NCBI GenBank assembly: GCA_018714805.1
Contig: DVMW01000012.1
Coordinates: forward strand, 1 to 64,000
Length of the DNA: 64,000 nt
Reading direction: 5' to 3'
Source of the DNA: Candidatus Fimenecus excrementigallinarum
GTDB lineage: Bacteria; Bacillota; Clostridia; Oscillospirales; Acutalibacteraceae
The first letter of the stretch is position 1. The number at the start of each line of letters is the position of its first letter. Below, piece by piece: positions 19,333-26,783 of this stretch. The position numbers and the translations under genes were made by a program. Under the pieces are notes generated by a model. The model had not been told where the DNA came from. It ran no database searches and saw only the letters and a list, made by a program, of their open reading frames with translations.

Positions 19333-20547
19333 ATGGAAAAACAGAAGGCGCCCGGGCGTAAACCGAAAAAACAGAAAAAGCGCGTGCCAAAGTCCGCGCG
19401 CGAACGGCTGTTCGCGGTGCTGAAGGCGGCCTGCGCTATTTTGGTCATTTTGGCGCTGGTGGTCATCGCCGCCCAGCGTTTCGGGAACGTGACGTTTTCG
19501 AGCGTCGGGGATTGGGTGGACTCCCTGGTCTCCGGGCTGCAGCGCGGAGACGGGTACCCGTATTATTTCGAGGACAGCAGCGTGCTGTTCGTCGAACCCA
19601 TCGGCTCCGACCTTTTGGTGGTTACGGAACACGACACCTACGTGCTCGACAAAACGGCGCGGCGCACCAACACGCTGCCGCACACCTATACCGCGCCCTA
19701 TGCGGACAGCCGCAGCGGCCGCGTCCTGTTTTTGGACGTCGGCGGCACGACCTACCGCATCCAGTCCAAAAGCCGGCTGCTGTATGAGGGGACGAGCGCG
19801 CAGCGGCTTTTGACCGGGGCGATTGCGGAAAACGGCGCCGTGGCGCTGGCGTCGCGCGGGGAAAATGCGCAAAGTATGCTGACCGTGCTCGACAGCCGCC
19901 AGCAGGAGGTGTTCCGGTGGAACTGCGCGGCGGAAACGATTGTCGCCGTCGGCATTTCCGACCGGGGCAAGCGCGCCGCGGCAGCGGTGCTCGGCGCCGA
20001 AAACGGCGAGCTGTATACCAAGGTCCATTTGTTTGATTTCGACTATAACGAGCCGATTGCCTCCTTTACGTTCCCGGAGCCCGTGTCCGGGATAGTATAT
20101 CTTGCCGAGGACCGCGTCCTTTTGACCGGCGAACGGGTTTTCGCGCTGGTCGAGGACGGGCAGCTTTCCTGGCAGGAGGACTTGTCCCTCAACACGCTTT
20201 CCGCGGTCTGCACGTCGGAGGACGGCATGACGGCCGCCGTGTTTTCCAAGTACGGCAGCAGCGCGGTCAAAATCATCCGCGCATATAACGACAAGGGCGA
20301 GCAGCTTTTTGAAACGGAGCTTGCCGAGCCCGTTAAAAACGTTTCGTGCGACGGGCGGCACGTCTCGGTGCTGACCGACAGCTTCCTGTACCAGTACGAC
20401 CGCGGCGGGACGGTCGTCGGACAGGCGGCGGTCGACGCGGACAGCATCCGGCCCTTTACGGACGGGCGAAAAACCTATGTCTGCGTGCTGGGGGGCGTGC
20501 GCTGCTACGACACGACCGAAATGCTGACGGAAAACGCCGAATCGTAA
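19333..20547 (+). CDS. DUF5711 family protein (TM plus beta-propeller-like)
   Basis: Single N-terminal TM followed by propeller-like repeats; gene context. Confidence 0.65.
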   Translation: MEKQKAPGRKPKKQKKRVPKSARERLFAVLKAACAILVILALVVIAAQRFGNVTFSSVGDWVDSLVSGLQRGDGYPYYFEDSSVLFVEPIGSDLLVVTEHDTYVLDKTARRTNTLPHTYTAPYADSRSGRVLFLDVGGTTYRIQSKSRLLYEGTSAQRLLTGAIAENGAVALASRGENAQSMLTVLDSRQQEVFRWNCAAETIVAVGISDRGKRAAAAVLGAENGELYTKVHLFDFDYNEPIASFTFPEPVSGIVYLAEDRVLLTGERVFALVEDGQLSWQEDLSLNTLSAVCTSEDGMTAAVFSKYGSSAVKIIRAYNDKGEQLFETELAEPVKNVSCDGRHVSVLTDSFLYQYDRGGTVVGQAAVDADSIRPFTDGRKTYVCVLGGVRCYDTTEMLTENAES

Positions 20548-20556
20548 GAAATCCGG

Positions 20557-20585
20557 TTGCGGGGCGCGTTCCCGTATGATACAAT
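20557..20585 (+). promoter_or_regulatory. promoter upstream of cvpA-like gene
   Basis: TTGCGG - 17 bp - TACAAT. Confidence 0.6.
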
Positions 20586-20626
20586 ATGGACAGAAAGGGG
20601 CCGGGCTTCCGGCCAAGGGTGTGCCT

Positions 20627-21319
20627 ATGGGCCTTGCAATCGATTTGATTTTCCTGTGCATTGTCGGCGCGACCGTCGGCGTCGGCGCAAAAAAAGGCGT
20701 GGTCAAAACGGTGCTGGACATTGTCGCCGTGGTGCTTGCCGTCGTGCTGGCGGGCGCGTTGGCCGCGCCGTTTGCAGAGGGCGTTTACGACGCGCTGCTG
20801 GAGGACCCCGTGCGCGAGCGCGTGGAGGAGGCGCTGCCGGAAAGCGGCGAAGCGGCGGCAAGTGTGCAGCTGGTTTTGGAGGGCCTGCCGGAGTTTGTGA
20901 CGGATTACCTTGCACAGTCCGGCTTTGACGTCGACGCGCTGACCGAGCGCGTTTCCGAAAGCACGCGGACCGAGGACGCCGTCCAGCAGATTGCGGATTC
21001 CGTCGCGCGGCCCGTCTGCGTCGCGGCGCTGAAGGCCATCCTGTTTCTGATGCTGGGCGTGGTGCTGCTCGCCGTGTTCCAGATTTTGGCCGACCTGGTT
21101 TCCAAGCTGTTTAAGGTGCCCGTTGTGCGCACGCTCAACGCGGGCCTCGGCGCGGCGCTCGGCGCTGTGAAGGGGCTGTTTCTGGTCGTTTTATTCAGCA
21201 TATTTTTGCTGGTGCTGTCGCCGCACATCGGCGGCGAATTTTCCGAGATGGTCTCGGATTCCTTTACGGTAGAGCAGGTCGAACGCCTTTTGCCGGAAGG
21301 CTTGGCCGCGAAAATATAA
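20627..21319 (+). CDS. CvpA family protein
   Basis: 'AIDLIFLCIVGATVGVGAKKGVVKTVLDIVAVVLAV' CvpA-like membrane pattern. Confidence 0.75.
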   Translation: MGLAIDLIFLCIVGATVGVGAKKGVVKTVLDIVAVVLAVVLAGALAAPFAEGVYDALLEDPVRERVEEALPESGEAAASVQLVLEGLPEFVTDYLAQSGFDVDALTERVSESTRTEDAVQQIADSVARPVCVAALKAILFLMLGVVLLAVFQILADLVSKLFKVPVVRTLNAGLGAALGAVKGLFLVVLFSIFLLVLSPHIGGEFSEMVSDSFTVEQVERLLPEGLAAKI

Positions 21320-21334
21320 GGAGAGAGATAAGGT

Positions 21335-21973
21335 ATGAAGGAAAACCTGAAAAGGCTGTTTACCGGGTGCTGGACGGTGCCGAATCTGCTGTCGCTGATT
21401 CGCATTTTGCTGATTCCCGTGTTCGGTGTGCTGTTTTATAACGGCGAGGCGCTGTGGGCGGTGGTCGTGCTCATTTTGTCGGGGCTTACCGACCTGTTTG
21501 ACGGCAAAATTGCGCGCCGCTTTAACCAGATAAGCGAGCTCGGCAAAATTCTCGACCCCATTGCGGACAAGCTCACGCAGATTACCATTGCGATTGTGAT
21601 TTTCCTGGTGCTGGACAAGTCGCAGGACCCGACCATGCAGTGGTTCAAATGGGTGTTCCTGTTCTTCCTGTTTAAGGAGCTGCTCATGATTCTCGGCGGC
21701 GCGGTGATGCTTGCCGTCGGACTGCGGCCGGGCGCGGCGGAAATTTACGGCAAGGTCGCGACCTTCGTGTTTTACGGCGTCATGGTCGTCGTGCTGGCGT
21801 TCGGGCCGGAGGTCGGCGCGCTGTGCAGCTGGTTCACGCTGCCCAAGCCCGTGATGATTGGGCTTGTTATCCTGTCTGCGGCGCTTACGTTTGTGGCGCT
21901 GCTCAGCTACATACCCGGCACCTTCCGTCAATTCAAGGAAAAGAAGCAAAAGGCAAAGGAACCGAAAGAATGA
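21335..21973 (+). CDS. pgsA: CDP-alcohol phosphatidyltransferase (PgsA-like)
   Basis: CDP-alcohol motif 'TDLFDGKIARRFNQISELGKILDPIADK'. Confidence 0.88.
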   Translation: MKENLKRLFTGCWTVPNLLSLIRILLIPVFGVLFYNGEALWAVVVLILSGLTDLFDGKIARRFNQISELGKILDPIADKLTQITIAIVIFLVLDKSQDPTMQWFKWVFLFFLFKELLMILGGAVMLAVGLRPGAAEIYGKVATFVFYGVMVVVLAFGPEVGALCSWFTLPKPVMIGLVILSAALTFVALLSYIPGTFRQFKEKKQKAKEPKE

Positions 21974-24318
21974 ACAAAGGTATGCTGTGCAGCCGGTGCC
22001 ATAAGAATCCGGCGGTGTTTTTCATCTCGCGGATGGAGGGGGAGAAAACCATCAACGAGGGCCTGTGCATCAAATGCGCGATGGAGCTGAACATCGGCCC
22101 CATTAAGCAGATGATGGAGCAAATGGGCATTACGGAAGAGGAAATGAAAGAGGCTGCCGAGCAAATGGAGCAGATGATGGAGAATGCGGACGGCTACGAG
22201 GGCTTCCAGCCCGGCGGGGCGCTGCCGCTCTCCTTCATGCAAAGCCTGTTCCCGGGCGCGGGCGCCGACAAGGCGGAGGAGGAAGACGGCGACCGCATCG
22301 ACCCGTCCGAGGTCAGCGTCGTCGGCGAGCCGACCAAAGGCCCCGCGGCGCAGAAGGGGAAAAGCAAGAACCAGAAAAAGCGGAAATTCCTAACGCTGTA
22401 CTGCACGGACCTCACCGAGCGCGCGCGCGGCGGGCAGTTGGACCGCATCGTCGGGCGCGACCGGGAAATTTACCGGACGATTCAGATTCTCTGCCGCCGG
22501 ACGAAAAACAACCCCTGCCTTATCGGCGAACCCGGCGTCGGCAAAACCGCCATTGCGGAGGGTCTCGCGCAAAAGATTGCGGCGGGGAAGGTGCCGGCGA
22601 AGCTCGCCGACAAGGAAATCCACCTGCTCGATTTGACCGCTTTGGTTGCCGGCACGCAGTTCCGCGGGCAGTTTGAAAGCCGCATCAAGGGGCTGATTGA
22701 CGAGGTCAAGGCCGAGGGCAACATCATCCTGTTTATCGACGAGGTGCACAACCTTGTCGGGACGGGCGACGCCGAGGGGACGATGAACGCGGCGAACATT
22801 TTGAAGCCGGCGCTGTCCCGCGGCGAGATTCAGGTTATCGGGGCGACGACCTTCAACGAGTACCGCCAGCATATAGAAAAGGACGCGGCGCTGGAGCGCC
22901 GGTTCCAGCCGGTCAAGGTCGAGGAGCCGTCGGTCGAGGACGCGTACCAGATTTTGCTCGGGATTAAAAGCTATTACGAAAATTACCACCGCGTGCGCAT
23001 TTCCGACTCGCTGGTCCGCAAGGCGGTCATGCTGTCCGAGCGGTATATTACGGACCGCTTTTTGCCGGATAAGGCCATAGACCTTTTGGACGAGGCCTGC
23101 ACGAACGCGAACCTGCGCAACAAGGCCATCAGCGATTACGAGCTGTTTTTGCGGCACAAGGAAGCGCTGAAGGCCCGGGAGGAGGCGCTGGTCACCGCCG
23201 CGGAGACCGAGAACGACGAGCAGAAGAAAAACGCGAACTACGCGTCCCTGGCCCAGGTGCGCTCGGAGCTGCTTGTCTGCGACCAGAAGGAGCCCGCCCT
23301 GCGGGAAAAGGCCGACGACAATTATGTGACCGAGGAGGATTTGGCGCGGGTTATTAACCTTTGGACGGGGATTCCGACGACCAAAATCGTCGAAGGCGAC
23401 GTCAAGCGCCTTGTGGGGCTTGAGGACCGCTTAAAGGCGCATCTTATCGGGCAGGACGAGGCGGTGGACTTGGTTTCCGCCGCGATTCGCCGCAGCCGCA
23501 TCCAGCTGTCCGTTCAAAAGCGTCCCGCGTCGTTCATCTTCGTCGGGCCCACGGGCGTGGGCAAAACCGAGCTTGTCAAGCTGCTTTCCAAGGAGCTGTT
23601 CGACACGCCCGAAACGCTTATCCGGCTTGATATGTCGGAATTTATGGAAAAGCATTCCGTCTCGCGGCTTATCGGCTCGCCGCCCGGCTACGTGGGCTAC
23701 GACGAGGCCGGCCAGCTGACGGAAAAGGTGCGCCGCAAGCCGTATTCGGTTATCCTGTTTGACGAGATTGAAAAGGCGCACCCGGACGTGATGAACATCC
23801 TTTTGCAAATTTTGGACGAGGGCAAGACGAACGACGCGCACGGGCGCACCGTCAGCTTCGCGAACACCGTTATCATCATGACCTCCAACGCCGGCAGCGA
23901 CCGGCAGGGCGGGGCCCTGGGCTTCGGCAAGGCGCCGGGCGACGTCAAAAAAGAACAGGCCTTAAAGGCGCTGCGCGAATTTCTGCGGCCGGAATTTTTG
24001 GGCCGTGTCGATGAAATTGTCGTGTTCAACGAGCTGACCGAAGAGAATTACTGCGAAATCGCCGCCCTGATGCTCGGCGAGCTGCAGGAGGCCCTGCGCG
24101 ACAAGGGGATTGCGCTAAGCTTTGCGCCGGAGGTGCCGAAGCTGCTGGTTTCCAAAATGGACGGCAACGTCCGCGGTGCGCGCGATTTGCGCAACGTCAT
24201 CCGCCGCGAGGTGGAGGACCGGCTTTCAACGTACCTTGTCGAGCACGTGGACGACCACGCCTCCGCCTTGCGCCTTGCGGAGCGCGGCGGCGAGGTTGCC
24301 CTCGAGCTGGACGCGTAA
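21970..24318 (+). CDS. Clp-family AAA+ ATPase with N-terminal zinc-ribbon-like CxxC pairs (ClpE-like)
   Basis: 'CSRCHKNPAVFFISR...CIKCAMEL'; two AAA modules 'GEPGVGKTAIAEGLAQKI' and 'GPTGVGKTELVKLLSKELF'; ATGA overlap with pgsA. Confidence 0.88.
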   Translation: MNKGMLCSRCHKNPAVFFISRMEGEKTINEGLCIKCAMELNIGPIKQMMEQMGITEEEMKEAAEQMEQMMENADGYEGFQPGGALPLSFMQSLFPGAGADKAEEEDGDRIDPSEVSVVGEPTKGPAAQKGKSKNQKKRKFLTLYCTDLTERARGGQLDRIVGRDREIYRTIQILCRRTKNNPCLIGEPGVGKTAIAEGLAQKIAAGKVPAKLADKEIHLLDLTALVAGTQFRGQFESRIKGLIDEVKAEGNIILFIDEVHNLVGTGDAEGTMNAANILKPALSRGEIQVIGATTFNEYRQHIEKDAALERRFQPVKVEEPSVEDAYQILLGIKSYYENYHRVRISDSLVRKAVMLSERYITDRFLPDKAIDLLDEACTNANLRNKAISDYELFLRHKEALKAREEALVTAAETENDEQKKNANYASLAQVRSELLVCDQKEPALREKADDNYVTEEDLARVINLWTGIPTTKIVEGDVKRLVGLEDRLKAHLIGQDEAVDLVSAAIRRSRIQLSVQKRPASFIFVGPTGVGKTELVKLLSKELFDTPETLIRLDMSEFMEKHSVSRLIGSPPGYVGYDEAGQLTEKVRRKPYSVILFDEIEKAHPDVMNILLQILDEGKTNDAHGRTVSFANTVIIMTSNAGSDRQGGALGFGKAPGDVKKEQALKALREFLRPEFLGRVDEIVVFNELTEENYCEIAALMLGELQEALRDKGIALSFAPEVPKLLVSKMDGNVRGARDLRNVIRREVEDRLSTYLVEHVDDHASALRLAERGGEVALELDA

Positions 24319-24331
24319 CCGAAATATATAC

Positions 24332-24378
24332 AGCGCCGCCCCGGCTGAACCGTTCAGCCGGGGCGGCGCTTGTTTTGT
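24332..24378. terminator. strong, likely bidirectional terminator between convergent genes
   Basis: 18-bp perfect stem AGCGCCGCCCCGGCTGAA-CCG-TTCAGCCGGGGCGGCGCT then T-rich. Confidence 0.9.
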
Positions 24379-24381
24379 TTT

Positions 24382-25110
24382 TTAGTGGCGCTCGTTCTCG
24401 TTTTCGTACATCTCGCAGAACCGCGCGGCAAAGGCGGGCGGCTCGCCGTTCGCGTACAGATGGGAAATATCTCCGAACGCGCTGCAGCGGAAAACGGCGA
24501 CGCCCTTTTCGCGCTCCTCGGTATACAGCGTCGTCACCGAGGTCGGTGCGGCGCAGAAGCCCTGCCAGAGCACGACGGGCGAAACGTGCAGGAGGTGCGA
24601 CAGCATCACGCATTCCACGCCGAAATGGCAGAAAAAGGCGAGCGTGTCCATGTTCGGCGATTCGGCGCGGTAGGCGTTGCCGCTGCGTCTGTAGCCGTGC
24701 GACGTGAGCACCTTGTCCAGTCCCTTGCAGACGCGGCGGTATTCCGACGGCAGCGTGCGGCCGGTGCGCATACGCGGCGCCGTCATCCATTCGTGGAAGT
24801 CATAAAGCGCCTCGTGCTTCGTGTAAAAGGAGGGCAGCAGGTCCCATGTCCCGCATTTTTTGCCGGTCGCCTCGTCCCGGACCGGCGCGTGGAACTCCCG
24901 CAGCCAGCCGAGCGTCTTGCCCCGGCGCCCCATGGCGCGCAGCGTATAGGCGGCGGTCGCCTGCGCGCGGCCGAGCGGGGAGAGGTAAAACGCGTCTATC
25001 TTTTCCTTTTGCAGGCGTTCGGCGAGAAACTGCGCCTCCCGCCTGCCTTTTTCCGTCAGGGAGTCAATCGCATAGTCCGGGTCGCCGTGGCGGATGATAA
25101 GCAGGCGCAT
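24382..25110 (-). CDS. histidine phosphatase family protein
   Basis: 'MRLLIIRHGDPDYAIDSLTEKGRREAQFLAERL...YLSPLGRAQATAAYTL'. Confidence 0.9.
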   Translation of the reverse strand: MRLLIIRHGDPDYAIDSLTEKGRREAQFLAERLQKEKIDAFYLSPLGRAQATAAYTLRAMGRRGKTLGWLREFHAPVRDEATGKKCGTWDLLPSFYTKHEALYDFHEWMTAPRMRTGRTLPSEYRRVCKGLDKVLTSHGYRRSGNAYRAESPNMDTLAFFCHFGVECVMLSHLLHVSPVVLWQGFCAAPTSVTTLYTEEREKGVAVFRCSAFGDISHLYANGEPPAFAARFCEMYENENERH

Positions 25111-25113
25111 CGC

Positions 25114-26532
25114 TTATGCCCCGGCGCCGTCGGTCTTTTCGTCGCGGGCGTTGACAAAGGCCAGCACCTTTTGGGAAAGCTCGCCGTAGAGCTTGTATTT
25201 TTTGGAAAAGACCAGGAACGAGATAAAGACCAGAACCGGCGGCACCACAAAGGTCAGCACGCTGATGGTGGTTTCGGCAAACGGCGTCTGCGCCTGCACA
25301 TTGCCGTCATACCCGGAAATGCCGAAGCCGGAGAACATGATGATGGTCTGGATGGTGTACGCCATTTTCTGCAAAAAGCCCTTCATCGCAAAGGTCGTGC
25401 TTTCGCTGCGCCTGCCGGTGCGGTATTCGCCGTAATCCACAATGTCGGCGAGCATCACGGTCTGGTTGACGAACATGGACGCAATCCCGACGGACGCGAC
25501 AATGTAGGAAAGGTTCAGAAGCAGCATATTGTGCAGCACAGGGCCGCACAGAATCATCAGCGCATAACCGACAATGACCATCACAAGGCAGAACTGGTAG
25601 ATGGTCCGGCGCGTGTATTTTTTCTGCATCAGCGGAATGACGAACAGACCGAGGAACGAGCCGACCGCGCCGAAGGCCGCGAAGGTGCTTTGCTTGGTGA
25701 TGTTGCCCTCCACGTTGTCAAAATAATAGGAGCCGACGCCGCTTGTCAGGTACCAGCCCGCGTTGGAAAGCATCGCAAAAACCATGAATACAACGAGCTG
25801 GTCGTTGGTGCGCAGAACCTCGAAGATTTTCTTGAAGCTGAATTTTTCGTTGTTGTAGATGACGTGCTTTTCGCGCGTGACGCTGACGCAAATGACGGCG
25901 AACATGACGAGCAGCACCGCGCAGATGATTGCCCAGCGGCTGAAGCCCTGCGCGCTGACTTCGCGCTCCGCCTCGCTGTCGCCGCTGCCAAGCAGGACGA
26001 GCGCAAACGGGGTGAAAATGGTGATGATGCCCTGCCCGATGCCGCTGAAGGTGCGGGCGATGGTCGAAATGATGCTGCGCTCGCCCGGGTCATTCGTAAA
26101 GCTCGGCACCATGCTCCAGTAGGGAATGTCCGCCATCGTGTTCGTCATGCCCCACATCACATACATGACGGCGACGTACACATACATCCACACAGAGCCC
26201 TGGCGGATGCCGGGGTTCGTGAACATCATCGCAAGCACGATGGCGTTTAAGCTGGTGCCGATGAGAATCCACGGGCGGTACTTGCCCATGCGCGTTTTCG
26301 TGTGGTCCACGATAACGCCCATCATCGGGTCATTGATGCCGTCCCAAATACGCGCCAGGGGCGTTAAAATGAGCAGGAAGGCGGCGGGCATCAGCAGCAC
26401 GTCGGTGAGATATTTGGACAGGTACGAGTAAAACAGCCCGTAGCTTAAATCCAGCCCTACCGCGCCGATGCCGTAGCCGATATAGCGGCCGAAGCGCGCC
26501 GGGCTTTTTTTGGCGGTTGCAGTCGAATCCAT
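25114..26532 (-). CDS. MFS transporter, glycoside-pentoside-hexuronide (GPH) type
   Basis: 'RFGRYIGYGIGAVGLDLSYGLFYSYLSKYLTDVL...RIWDGINDPMMGVIVDHTKTRMGKYRPWILIG'. Confidence 0.88.
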   Translation of the reverse strand: MDSTATAKKSPARFGRYIGYGIGAVGLDLSYGLFYSYLSKYLTDVLLMPAAFLLILTPLARIWDGINDPMMGVIVDHTKTRMGKYRPWILIGTSLNAIVLAMMFTNPGIRQGSVWMYVYVAVMYVMWGMTNTMADIPYWSMVPSFTNDPGERSIISTIARTFSGIGQGIITIFTPFALVLLGSGDSEAEREVSAQGFSRWAIICAVLLVMFAVICVSVTREKHVIYNNEKFSFKKIFEVLRTNDQLVVFMVFAMLSNAGWYLTSGVGSYYFDNVEGNITKQSTFAAFGAVGSFLGLFVIPLMQKKYTRRTIYQFCLVMVIVGYALMILCGPVLHNMLLLNLSYIVASVGIASMFVNQTVMLADIVDYGEYRTGRRSESTTFAMKGFLQKMAYTIQTIIMFSGFGISGYDGNVQAQTPFAETTISVLTFVVPPVLVFISFLVFSKKYKLYGELSQKVLAFVNARDEKTDGAGA

Positions 26533-26562
26533 AGCGTTGACCTCCGAGAAATTGCTGCTTCT

Positions 26563-26591
26563 ATGATACCTGTTTTTTCCCTTTCCGTCAA
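26563..26591 (-). promoter_or_regulatory. promoter for GPH transporter
   Basis: Minus strand TTGACG - 17 bp - TATCAT. Confidence 0.65.
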
Positions 26592-26745
26592 CCGTTGCGC
26601 GCAAAACCCGCAAAAAGCCGCGCAAAGGTAAAAAACTGTACGAAAAAGCCCCCGGTTTGCCCCTTTTTTCCGCCGCAACGCGGCGGGATGTGTAAAAAAA
26701 CGCAAGGTGTACTCTGCCAGCATATAGAAAAAATGTTTTGGATTC

Positions 26746-26772
26746 CCTATAATATTTTTATCCTATAGTATT
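26746..26772 (+). promoter_or_regulatory. -10-like tandem direct repeat upstream of the cohesin locus
   Basis: CCTATAATATT and CCTATAGTATT, 16 bp apart, just before the RBS/ATG at 26784. Confidence 0.4.
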
Positions 26773-26783
26773 CGAGGGATAAA

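Noticed and set aside
24370-26250. 626-aa plus-strand ORF
   Set aside because: Antisense to a clear histidine phosphatase and GPH transporter; low-complexity His/Arg/Ala composition typical of GC-rich shadow frames
26689-26769. 26-aa ORF MCKKTQGVLCQHIEKMFWIPYNIFIL
   Set aside because: Runs through the likely promoter of the cohesin locus and has no good RBS
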